A stretch of 25,957 nucleotides of DNA, from positions 1-25,957 of IMG/VR virus record IMGVR_UViG_3300031800_000013; one strand, written 5' to 3'. Both the position numbers and the translations under genes were made by a program. The stretch's first letter is position 1, and every line of letters starts with the position of its first letter. The notes under the pieces were generated by a model. The model was not told where the DNA came from and ran no database searches. It saw only the letters and a program-made list of their open reading frames with translations. Below, piece after piece: positions 17,596-23,918 of the stretch. Origin of the DNA: a virus.

Positions 17596-18156
17596 TCAGT
17601 ACCTCGCGTTAATCCAAGCATCCTCCTCGAATGGCATCGGGCTCTGCTCCTGGCCGTCTGCCATCCGGGCCCGAGACAGAATCTGCTCGTACTCGCGGGT
17701 CGCAACCTCGCGCTTCGTGTTGCTCTGCGTAAGCTCCTCGCATAGCTCCATCGCTAGACGCGCCGCTACTGCACTCACCAGCAACGCATCCCACTGGTTG
17801 GGGTCTTCCTCTCGCCGCACGTAGCGGATAGAAAGCGGTGAGCCCTCGTCAGAGAGGAGTTTCCGGCCCTCGACTACCCAGGGCAGGGTCGTGTCATAGA
17901 CCTCTACAACGCGAAGACAGTCGGCCGGGAGTTGGTACTGGTCATCATACCCGAAGGCCGGGTCCGTGGAGAGCTTCGCCAGGGAGGCCCGCGCAATGGC
18001 AGCATTCCAGGGATGAGCGCGGAGTACCTCGTCACGGACGTGCGTATATGCACCGTTGCAGGCCCTGGCCTGCTTCGAGTCATCCGTAAGCGAAGTAATC
18101 CGCGCTTCACCGACACGGCTAAGCGCCCTGTTGCAAACGTCTACGCTACTGGGCAT
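17596..18156 (-). CDS. Tail tubular protein A-like (gp11-like head-tail adaptor)
   Basis: This 186-residue protein starts MPSSVDVCNRALSRVGEAR and continues with TDDSKQARACNGAY, VRDEVLRAHPWNAAIARA and YQLPADCLRVVEVY. This order (N-rALsrlG, the HPWNfA motif, the LP-DCLRV motif) is the signature of T7 gp11-type tail tubular protein A, which sits below the portal as a dodecameric adaptor. Length is close to the 196 residues of T7 gp11. An ATG start is preceded by a G7AG tract about ten bases away. It is followed after one base by the gp12-like gene, so the two are probably coupled in translation. Assignment is strong. Confidence 0.93.
   Translation of the reverse strand: MPSSVDVCNRALSRVGEARITSLTDDSKQARACNGAYTHVRDEVLRAHPWNAAIARASLAKLSTDPAFGYDDQYQLPADCLRVVEVYDTTLPWVVEGRKLLSDEGSPLSIRYVRREEDPNQWDALLVSAVAARLAMELCEELTQSNTKREVATREYEQILSRARMADGQEQSPMPFEEDAWINARY
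17602..17607 (-). promoter_or_regulatory. Ribosome binding site deciding a TTG start
   Basis: On the minus strand GCGAGG precedes TTG at 17594 with a seven-base spacer. It lies within the last codons of the gp11-like gene. It supports the TTG over the in-frame ATG at 17621. Confidence 0.6.
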
Positions 18157-18181
18157 CCGTTATCGGCTCCCCCCCTTGGAA

Positions 18182-18763
18182 TCAGTCGCCCGCGGTATAG
18201 ATGGCTTCCAACGTCACTAGCGTGACGGTGCCGGTCATAGTTTCCGTCATCGTCATCGTGAGGTCGAACGTACCGCCCGGGTCAGCCGCGTAGGTCGCTG
18301 CGTCCGATATGTTGATAAGCTCCCAGACCCGACTGCCCATGTCCTTAGCAGCGTAGTCCCCGGCGAAAATCTTTTCGGTGCGAAGTGGTGATGTCGCGGT
18401 GTCAAAGACAAGAGCCGTGGTTGACATGGCGTCCACAGAGGCTGCGGAAGCAAGGGCACCATCGTGGGCGTCGCCCGTCAGATACCACCCCAAGTCCGCT
18501 TCACCTGCCGTTCCCGCGCCATCCGTACTGAAGAGCACAGAGTGGAGAATGTCGCTGGACTTGAGTGTGAGCATACGAACCTCATCGCCCGAACCTGCCA
18601 CCGTGCCGATGCTCACCTGGGCTACCGTGCGCCTTAGGCGAGAGTGAGAATGACCCGCAGAAGCTCGCCTCTGTGTATCGAGGCCAAGCTCCTCCGTGAC
18701 AGTACCGATGCCGGCACTGACGGTCCCACTCGAGTTGAATAGACTGCTGAAAATGGTCGCCAT
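18182..18763 (-). CDS. Probable head accessory or decoration protein, unknown function
   Basis: A 193-residue protein with no recognised motif. It starts MATIFSSLFNSSGTVSAG, contains a short basic helix-like stretch (SHSRLRRTVAQ) and then a beta-rich body with VRMLTLKSSDILHSVLFS, GWYLTGDAHDG and a Thr/Met-rich C-terminus (FDLTMTMTETMTGTVTL). It lies between the capsid and gp11-like genes, 85 bases after the capsid stop, where many podophages carry a small structural protein. Start ATG has AAGGAA about nine bases before it. A head decoration or cement role is inference from position and beta-rich, Cys-free composition; a head-tail connector accessory is equally possible. Confidence 0.7.
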   Translation of the reverse strand: MATIFSSLFNSSGTVSAGIGTVTEELGLDTQRRASAGHSHSRLRRTVAQVSIGTVAGSGDEVRMLTLKSSDILHSVLFSTDGAGTAGEADLGWYLTGDAHDGALASAASVDAMSTTALVFDTATSPLRTEKIFAGDYAAKDMGSRVWELINISDAATYAADPGGTFDLTMTMTETMTGTVTLVTLEAIYTAGD

Positions 18764-18795
18764 TTGATTTTGTTCCTTGTTACTGGTGACGTTCA

Positions 18796-18823
18796 GGGAC
18801 CGGCACGACTCCGCCCCGGCCCC
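18796..18823 (-). other. Hairpin downstream of the capsid gene
   Basis: In the 85-base gap after the capsid stop, GGGGCCGG and CCGGTCCC can form an eight-pair stem (one G-U pair) with a 12-base loop on the minus-strand RNA. No T-run follows, so it is not a canonical intrinsic terminator. It may stabilise or process the capsid mRNA, or reduce read-through into the following genes; this is inference. Confidence 0.4.
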
Positions 18824-18848
18824 CTCACATCAGTTTTTCGCTCTCGCG

Positions 18849-19721
18849 CTAGGCCACACGGTCCGCAACGATTTTGACAACCTTGCCCGCCTCGAGGCGC
18901 GTTGCCCCAATGGTGGTCTTGCAATAGACCTGCGTGGCGTAGGACTTGTCCTCACGCTCGCTTATCTTCGTCGTGATGTCGTTCCACACCGTCAGGTGCA
19001 TCCCGCTCTTCGCCCACATCGGGCAATCGGTAGAGGCCGTGACCGAAGTCAACCGCTCCGTGGTGATGAAGTTGATGCCCAGGAATGCACGCACCCGGCC
19101 ATCCACCAGCACCTTCGTGCTGTTGCTGTCGATGGTCTTGATGTCGGCCATGTTGAGCAAGTCTTCATGCTGCTCTGCGGTGATTGCCATGTAGATGGTG
19201 TCGTTGTCGAGGTCAACCTCGTTCGCCATGAGGATGCGCTTGCCCTCGAGCAGTTGCCCGATGGTCAGCACGCCGCCGCCAACGATTGCCACCTGACCCA
19301 CCGTGGAACCCAATTCGGTTCCCGTACCGTTCTCGCCCGTCGAGGAATCCGCGAAGAACGCGCCGATTATCTCGTCGTCGATGGCACGACCCATCGCATA
19401 GGCCCCGTTCACCGCATAGGGCGACTGGGGATTGATGAGCATCCGAACCTTGTCCTGGTCGTCGATGAGGTCGGCCCACTCGTAATCCACCGGAAACGTC
19501 CACCGCGCGTTGTGCGGGGTGTCGATTAGCGGCGTGTCCGCGTGCCGGGTCGTTCGCTTGACGGCATTGACTGCACCCACCTGCTCGACAACCTTGGCTG
19601 CCTTGCCGGTTGCGGTGCCGTTCGTGACTGAATCTCGGAACTTGCTGCCCCTCTGCTGCAACAGGTGAGCCACATTCGTGGCGTACTGCTGCACAAAGGC
19701 AGTCGATACTTGGTCTGACAT
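18849..19721 (-). CDS. Major capsid protein
   Basis: The 290-residue product starts MSDQVSTAFVQQYATNV and carries DTPLIDTPHNARWTF, EWADLIDDQDKVRML, SPYAVNGAYAMGRAIDDEI and GEGKRILMANEV-like segments (LLEGKRILMANEVDLDND). These are familiar blocks of a podophage capsid protein family, and the gene follows the scaffold gene as expected. The C-terminus has GINFITTERLTSV and a MWAKSGMHLTVWNDITTKI strand. It is shorter than T7 gp10A (about 345 residues) but in range for HK97-fold shells; the fold itself is inference. The ATG has GAGGA about eight bases before it. No slippery frameshift extension is evident: only a few codons are open beyond the TAG in the same frame. The 197-base leader with hairpin repeats could control its high expression. 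Confidence 0.92.
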   Translation of the reverse strand: MSDQVSTAFVQQYATNVAHLLQQRGSKFRDSVTNGTATGKAAKVVEQVGAVNAVKRTTRHADTPLIDTPHNARWTFPVDYEWADLIDDQDKVRMLINPQSPYAVNGAYAMGRAIDDEIIGAFFADSSTGENGTGTELGSTVGQVAIVGGGVLTIGQLLEGKRILMANEVDLDNDTIYMAITAEQHEDLLNMADIKTIDSNSTKVLVDGRVRAFLGINFITTERLTSVTASTDCPMWAKSGMHLTVWNDITTKISEREDKSYATQVYCKTTIGATRLEAGKVVKIVADRVA

Positions 19722-19741
19722 TGGGATAGTCCTCGTTTAAT

Positions 19742-19755
19742 GGCGCAACTGCGCC
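19742..19755. other. Short GC palindrome upstream of the capsid gene
   Basis: GGCGCAACTGCGCC is a perfect inverted repeat (six-base arms, two-base centre), about 21 bases before the capsid ATG. In RNA it would form a five-pair stem with a four-base loop. On the plus strand it is followed by TTT only. It could be a protein-binding operator-like site or an RNA hairpin close to the ribosome binding site; nothing decides between these. Confidence 0.4.
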
Positions 19756-19759
19756 TTTC

Positions 19760-19890
19760 GAGGCTTATCCGCCCGTTGGCGGGGCCTTCATTGAAAACGG
19801 CTTCCAAGGCTTGCCGGGATGCCACACCCGGGCCGATGTCATTGGCTGGAAGGCTTGCCCGGTTGCCATACCGGGGCCGTCGTTCAATGG
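19760..19890 (-). repeat. Three degenerate direct repeats, each containing a hairpin
   Basis: Between scaffold and capsid genes lie three units spaced about 45 bases apart: 19760 to 19793, 19806 to 19845 and 19850 to 19890. On the plus strand each reads AGGCTT, then a GC hairpin, then GGGCC or GGGGCC, then a TTG or ATGG end. Units two and three match at most positions; the first is more diverged. The stems are CCGCC/GGCGG (19769 to 19782), CCGGG/CCCGG (19814 to 19831) and CCCGGT/ACCGGG (19858 to 19875). Stem sequences differ while pairing is kept, which suggests selection on structure. The 197-base spacer holds no convincing gene. Confidence 0.7.
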
Positions 19891-19918
19891 TGTAACTCTG
19901 ATTCCTACCTCTCCCGTA

Positions 19919-20758
19919 TCACGCCTTTTCGCTACTCGCAACCTCGGGGTGCGCCAAAGAGTGCAGGCGGGTCATTCTTGCCACAGCCTCGGGACGCCCG
20001 TCCAGGTACTGCTCCATGAACTTCTCATCCAGGGTCAGGTCGCCAATCTTCGCCTTCGCGGCTGCCGGGGTCATGCCAAACGTGGTCCCGGCACCCGTGT
20101 CCTGCTCCCGGTCATTCGGCATCGTGTGTTCCCCCAGTCCCCGGCCAATCTCAGCCGATAGCTCCAGCAGTCCCCGCAGACCCAGGGCGCTCTCCAGTTT
20201 GTCCATCGTCCCATCGTCCAGACTGAACCGCTGCCGGAACCGGGTGCCGGCGGCGATGTTCTCCTCCCACGCCGTCCCCCATTCCTTCCGTAGCGCCTGC
20301 TCGTCGGAACTGGCCTGCTCTGCTCGCTGAGTCTCGAACTCCTGGCCGAGGTCAGCCAGTCGAACGTTGTACTTCTCGTAGATGCTCTGTGCCTGCTTCT
20401 TCGACAGACCCGCCTCGTGGGCCCAGTTCGCCAGGTCAGGGGTCAGGTCGATGCCGCCCTCGGGCACCTCGGGGCCCTTGAACTCGTAGCCACTGGCCTC
20501 CTCGGGCCTGCCAAGCCGGTTGTAGACGGCACCCCACTCCTCGGCGTCCGCATCCTCTTTCGGGAGGTGCAGAATCTGGTCCGCAGGTGCGCCCATCGAC
20601 TTCTCGAGGTTCCGGTACGAGTCCAGCATCTGCTCCGCACCCGTCCAGCCCTTGTTCTCGACGTACCCCTGAGCATCCTCGCCCAGTCCATCGGTCCATG
20701 ACGTGGACGCCACCTCCACTTCGGGGGCGCTCTCAGGTGTCGCTGTCTCCTCGGCCAT
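19919..20758 (-). CDS. Capsid scaffolding protein
   Basis: A 279-residue acidic, helical protein starting MAEETATPESAPEVEVA. It has GAEQMLDSYRNLEKSMGAP, DQILHLPKEDADAEEW and VYNRLGRPEEASGYEF, which are typical of podophage scaffold (capsid assembly) proteins that lie directly before the capsid gene. A coiled region with KKQAQSIYEKYNVRLADL follows, and the C-terminus contains LTLDEKFMEQYLDGRPEA, the likely capsid-contacting end. The ATG at 20758 was chosen because AGGAG lies four bases before it and because residues upstream of it lack scaffold character; an in-frame start at 20890 would overlap the small Cys/His gene completely. The scaffold guides shell assembly and leaves before DNA fills the head (family knowledge). 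Confidence 0.9.
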   Translation of the reverse strand: MAEETATPESAPEVEVASTSWTDGLGEDAQGYVENKGWTGAEQMLDSYRNLEKSMGAPADQILHLPKEDADAEEWGAVYNRLGRPEEASGYEFKGPEVPEGGIDLTPDLANWAHEAGLSKKQAQSIYEKYNVRLADLGQEFETQRAEQASSDEQALRKEWGTAWEENIAAGTRFRQRFSLDDGTMDKLESALGLRGLLELSAEIGRGLGEHTMPNDREQDTGAGTTFGMTPAAAKAKIGDLTLDEKFMEQYLDGRPEAVARMTRLHSLAHPEVASSEKA

Positions 20759-20924
20759 GCTGCTCCTCTCGGATGGGCGTGCAGGGGATGCCGCCCTCGG
20801 TTTGGTTTTCGTCCCATGTGTGACCGCAGTGCATACAATCCAGACCGGGCGTGTAGGCGTGGGGCTCCCCATCATTCGGGTGGCACCCACAGGACCGCGT
20901 ATACTGGCCGCGCCTATTCTTCAA
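20733..20924 (-). CDS. Small Cys/His (zinc-ribbon-like) protein
   Basis: A 63-residue frame begins with TTG, overlaps the TAG of the preceding gene by 11 bases and runs 26 bases into the scaffold gene. It contains CGCHP at residues 12 to 16 and CMHCGHTWDE at 30 to 39, a pattern of Cys12, Cys14 or His15, Cys30 and Cys33 that could bind one zinc ion. The G-H-x-W after the second pair is common in zinc ribbons. GAGGGG lies 11 bases before the TTG, so initiation is not secure, but the region would otherwise be a rare non-coding gap of about 150 bases in the operon. Function is unknown; a tiny nucleic-acid or assembly factor is possible. Confidence 0.5.
   Translation of the reverse strand: MKNRRGQYTRSCGCHPNDGEPHAYTPGLDCMHCGHTWDENQTEGGIPCTPIREEQHGRGDSDT
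20763..20770 (-). promoter_or_regulatory. Ribosome binding site of the scaffold gene
   Basis: On the minus strand GAGAGGAG ends four bases before the ATG at 20758. It fixes the scaffold start and excludes a longer in-frame reading from 20890. Confidence 0.7.
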
Positions 20925-21162
20925 GGTCCGCTTGCCCCTCCATCTCGGGCATCTCGGTCAAATCGCGGTAGCCCTGGATGCGGAGCCACACCTGCCGCCG
21001 CCCCTCCAGTTGTGATGTGCCGTGGGAATCGCCCTCAACGTGCGTGGTCGAGTTGGCATGGCAGAACCTCGCCAGGTCATCAAGCACCTCGGCTGCCCGC
21101 TCCCCGTCGAATGTGTCACTGTATGCCTGTGCGCGGGCCAGCAGGGCATCACGCAATACCAC
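20914..21162 (-). CDS. Bbp19-like small phage protein
   Basis: The 82-residue product contains RDALLARAQAYSDTFD, VLDDLARFCHANSTT and LEGRRQVWLRIQGYRDL. This AY..TFD, VL.DLARFC, EGRR.VWLRI series is the pattern I know from small proteins of the Bordetella phage Bbp19 type, usually found next to the portal gene. Its biochemical role is not established. The start is one of two adjacent GTG codons (21165 or 21162); GGAGG lies six bases before the second, which is preferred. It overlaps the end of the portal gene by 14 bases and its own end overlaps the small Cys/His gene, so translational coupling is likely. Confidence 0.75.
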   Translation of the reverse strand: MVLRDALLARAQAYSDTFDGERAAEVLDDLARFCHANSTTHVEGDSHGTSQLEGRRQVWLRIQGYRDLTEMPEMEGQADLEE

Positions 21163-22807
21163 CACCAGCCTCCGCAGGCAGTGCCGCCTGGGCCTGAGCC
21201 ATGTCCTTCACGGCCGGGGCCATCTGAGCCATGCCCTCAAGCATCTGCTGCTGCTGGGCCTGCTGGGCCTGCTGCTCTTGAATCTCTTCCATCTCTTCGG
21301 GCGTCCGCAAGATGGAGGTCGGTGCCCCATTGATTTCAGCCGCGAGCCGGATGACCTCCTCGGGCTTGAAGATGGCGAGGACGCTGGGGTCAGCCTGGGC
21401 AAACGGGGCGGCAATCTCCAGCGTCCTCTGAATCCCTACAAGCTCCTCACTGCGCTGGAAGCGCATGGCAGGTGACTCGTAGGTGATTTCATATTCGCCC
21501 TCGGCCTCGGCCAGGACGGGAGGAAGCGTGGGCAGGTAGCCCTGCCGGCCCAGGATGTTGAACTCCCGGTGAATCTGCGGGCCCAGCATCTCGGACTGCT
21601 GACGGCCCACGGTGGGCGCGAGCAGTTGCCCCTTCTCCTGGGCACGAATCAGCGCCTCGGTCGCGGTCATCTGCGGCTGGTCAACGAGAATCTGGAAGAG
21701 CGTCACGAGGAAGGCGTCATTGATGACTTCGCGCTCCTTCTCGAGCATCCCCTCCGTGATGTCCAGCCTCGCCCCAGTCTGGAGCGGGACGATGAGCGGA
21801 CGGCCCTGGGCATCGACCCCGCCATAGTTCAGACCACCGGGGGTTAGTCTGACCTGCTTGGAGCCGGCACCCAGGACACCATCGTCATGGAGCAGGAGCG
21901 GCGGGTCCACAATCTTGTGCCCGCTGCGAATGAAAGTCTTCTGCATCTCCTGGGCCATCTTGATGGCTGGCAGGACAAGCATGGCCGGGCTGCGGCCGTA
22001 CATCTCGGTCGGGTTGACGGTGTACCTAGAGTACATGTACGGGAACTCCTCGTACCCGCCCTCATCGACCATCGCCTTGTCTTCGATGCTGATGTGGTAG
22101 GAGTGCCAGGGCATCCCCTCGTAGTCCTTGCGCTCCAGGTCGCGCCCCTCGCGTGGACTCACCACATGGACGAACTCAAACTGCTTGTAGTGGTTGTCCG
22201 GGCTCGAATAGGCCACTGCAACCTTCGGCGGCAGCTTGTCCTCGCCCCACTCCTGAGCCGCAGCCTTCGCGCTCATCGTGTACTTCCGGTAGACCGTATC
22301 CACCTTGCGGGCCGGGTCGAGTTCGATGTAGACGCTGCCCACGTGGCACTGGACATACCGAACGCCCAGCCCATCCTTCGGCTCATCGACGAACAGGCAG
22401 GCATTGCCAAATGCACCGAGCGACTTGTAGCCCTCGTGCATCTGCGCGTAGTAGCCCGCCTTGGGCGAGTTGCGCGCCTGGAACATGATGCGCGCCACTT
22501 CCTCAAACCACTTCTTGACGGCGGAGTCCTTGTTTAGTTCATCGTTCGTCGCACGCAGGGTGTGCCACTTCTGTGCCCTGGGCGTCAGCATCGACTCCAT
22601 CGCAGCCGAGAACTTCTCAAGGGCCAGCGAAGCCGTCGCATCGAATATCTTCGTGCTGCGCTTCTCGCCTGGACTCCGAGCGGTCAGGAACTCGTCCGAG
22701 GCCGGCCACACCCGCTCCGCAATCTCTTGCCAATGGGTGTCCCAGTTGTGGCGGCGACCCTCGAGTTCGCTGAGCCTCCGCAGACAGTCCTCGACTGTTT
22801 TCGCCAT
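21149..22807 (-). CDS. Portal protein (T7 gp8-type head-tail connector)
   Basis: The 552-residue protein starts MAKTVEDCLRRLSELEGRR and has HWQEIAERVWPASDEFLT, FDATASLALEKFSAAMES and LTPRAQKWHTL, the hallmark N-terminal part of T7-type head-tail connectors. Further family blocks are EVARIMFQARNSPKAGYY, LGAFGNACLFVDEP and MYGRSPAMLVLPAIKMAQE. The C-terminus (from about residue 510) is rich in Q, M and A (QQAQQAQQQQMLEGM), a likely coiled extension or barrel region. Length is close to the 536 residues of T7 gp8. The ATG has GGGAG eight bases before it and lies three bases after the upstream gene. It forms the dodecameric channel at one capsid vertex and is the docking site of the terminase (family knowledge). 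Confidence 0.94.
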   Translation of the reverse strand: MAKTVEDCLRRLSELEGRRHNWDTHWQEIAERVWPASDEFLTARSPGEKRSTKIFDATASLALEKFSAAMESMLTPRAQKWHTLRATNDELNKDSAVKKWFEEVARIMFQARNSPKAGYYAQMHEGYKSLGAFGNACLFVDEPKDGLGVRYVQCHVGSVYIELDPARKVDTVYRKYTMSAKAAAQEWGEDKLPPKVAVAYSSPDNHYKQFEFVHVVSPREGRDLERKDYEGMPWHSYHISIEDKAMVDEGGYEEFPYMYSRYTVNPTEMYGRSPAMLVLPAIKMAQEMQKTFIRSGHKIVDPPLLLHDDGVLGAGSKQVRLTPGGLNYGGVDAQGRPLIVPLQTGARLDITEGMLEKEREVINDAFLVTLFQILVDQPQMTATEALIRAQEKGQLLAPTVGRQQSEMLGPQIHREFNILGRQGYLPTLPPVLAEAEGEYEITYESPAMRFQRSEELVGIQRTLEIAAPFAQADPSVLAIFKPEEVIRLAAEINGAPTSILRTPEEMEEIQEQQAQQAQQQQMLEGMAQMAPAVKDMAQAQAALPAEAGGGIA

Positions 22808-22810
22808 GCT

Positions 22811-23086
22811 CTATGCTCCCGTGAGGTACTTCTTGGCCGTTGTCGCCGGGGCCGGTACGCCCAACGGTGACCCGCTCATAATGGTCGAAGCCCGGCCACC
22901 ACTGCGCTGGTTCCGCCTACGCATCTCGGCCATCTTCGCTGCCGTGATGGCCCCCTCGCGACCAATGTCAGCCGGGGGTTCCGGTTTCTCAGCGGGGGGT
23001 GGTTGCTTCCCCTTATCAGCAAGTGCCATACCTGTCTGCGCCACGCTGGAGAGCGTCATCAACATTATCAATTCCGGTAGTCCCAT
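22811..23086 (-). CDS. Small phage protein with C-terminal RAST...AKK.L.G motif
   Basis: A 91-residue protein starting MGLPELIMLMTLSSVAQTG, with a hydrophobic N-terminal segment (residues 2 to 21), a Pro/Glu-rich linker (QPPPAEKPEPPAD), a charged helix (AAKMAEMRRRNQRSG) and the end GRASTIMSGSPLG...ATTAKKYLTGA. Small proteins with a similar end occur next to portal genes in podophages, but I know no proven role. The ATG at 23086 has an AGGGGGGAAG stretch about six bases before it and lies 13 bases after the stop of the previous gene; an in-frame start at 23143 would overlap that gene. A membrane-associated or virion role is possible. Its C-terminus resembles that of the upstream neighbour. Confidence 0.7.
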   Translation of the reverse strand: MGLPELIMLMTLSSVAQTGMALADKGKQPPPAEKPEPPADIGREGAITAAKMAEMRRRNQRSGGRASTIMSGSPLGVPAPATTAKKYLTGA

Positions 23087-23099
23087 CTGTCTTCCCCCC

Positions 23100-23918
23100 C
23101 TAGCCCAGCAACTGCCGAGCCGATGTCTGAGAGCCACCACCACCTAGTGGTTGGCCCAGTAGGTTGCTCGCCCGTAGACGCCGACGCGGTGAACTCCCGG
23201 CCGATCTCTGCGACCGGCCAAGACGTGCCTGCTCGGCAGCCGTCGCCCGTGCGCCCTGCCGGCCCGAGGTCGCTACGCCGCCGCCCCGTCGGGCGCTGCC
23301 GCCTCCACGCTCAAGGCGCAACTGCTCTGCCGCTGCCGCAGCCTCGGGGAACGGCTTGCCCAACAGTTTCTTTGCCGATTGCTGCTCCGCGTAGGCTTCC
23401 GAGCGGGATGCGAACGTGTCCCCCGGGCTGTCTGCAATGCCCTGGAGTTCCACGACCCTTCTCTGGAACTTAGTCTCTGTTGCCTCCCAGAATCGGGAAC
23501 GGTCCTTCTGCACGTCCGAGTGATACACGCCGATGTAATTCTTTGGCCCCAGCCCCTGAGAGTGGAATGGATTCGTGTAGTACCAGGGGGCAAAGTCAGT
23601 AGTCTTCACGTCGGCCTTACCCCGATACTTAGGGTCTAACCCCCTGTAAGCGCTGGCCTTGTATTCCTTGCCCCAGTATTCATCCTTCAGCTTCGACAGG
23701 GAGCGAATCGTCCCGATGTCCTTTAGATGTCTCTGGACATTCTCAAGGCTGTCCCAGTCGAACTCGCCCGTAAGCGACTGGTTCTTGAATAGGCTACCGC
23801 CGCGGCGGATTTCGTGCGAGCGAGTACCTAGGCCACCCCACGGTGAAACGTACTTGCCCGTCTTGTAGGCCGCTCCCGGTGCGGCCGGCGTCCCCCTAGA
23901 GCCCCCTGCGTGACTCAT
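23100..23918 (-). CDS. Unknown phage protein with Arg/Gly-rich C-terminus
   Basis: A 272-residue protein without a recognised domain. Residues 1 to about 165 look globular and aromatic-rich (GKYVSPWGGLGTRSHEIRR, FAPWYYTNPFHSQGLGPK). From about 170 it becomes low-complexity, with helix-like AEQQSAKKLLGKPFPEAAA followed by an Arg/Gly/Ser-rich tail (GGGSARRGGG, SAGSSPRRRLRAS). It ends RASNLLGQPLG...TSARQLLG, similar to the end of the next gene product. The ATG overlaps the upstream TGA as ATGA, with GGGGGTGAT three bases before it. It lies between terminase and portal, so a head or packaging accessory role is possible. The basic tail could bind nucleic acid; this is inference from composition. 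Confidence 0.75.
   Translation of the reverse strand: MSHAGGSRGTPAAPGAAYKTGKYVSPWGGLGTRSHEIRRGGSLFKNQSLTGEFDWDSLENVQRHLKDIGTIRSLSKLKDEYWGKEYKASAYRGLDPKYRGKADVKTTDFAPWYYTNPFHSQGLGPKNYIGVYHSDVQKDRSRFWEATETKFQRRVVELQGIADSPGDTFASRSEAYAEQQSAKKLLGKPFPEAAAAAEQLRLERGGGSARRGGGVATSGRQGARATAAEQARLGRSQRSAGSSPRRRLRASNLLGQPLGGGGSQTSARQLLG

Noticed and set aside
18840-18851. A short CGC-GAGA-GCG hairpin followed by AAAAA at the capsid stop
   Set aside because: The stem has only three pairs and the following run is A on the transcribed strand, so it is not a terminator.
19765-19869. A 34-residue frame starting MATGQAFQPM in the scaffold-capsid spacer
   Set aside because: No ribosome binding site precedes the ATG, the frame runs through the hairpin repeats, and codons are explained by repeat structure. 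Conservation in relatives would be needed to revive it.
20759-20890. N-terminal extension of the scaffold protein
   Set aside because: The extra 44 residues are Pro, Arg and Ser-rich, overlap the small Cys/His gene in another frame, and a strong ribosome binding site lies just before the internal ATG at 20758.
21247-21282. CTG-rich stretch in the portal gene as a possible repeat element
   Set aside because: It encodes the Gln-rich C-terminal part of the portal in frame and is ordinary low-complexity coding sequence.
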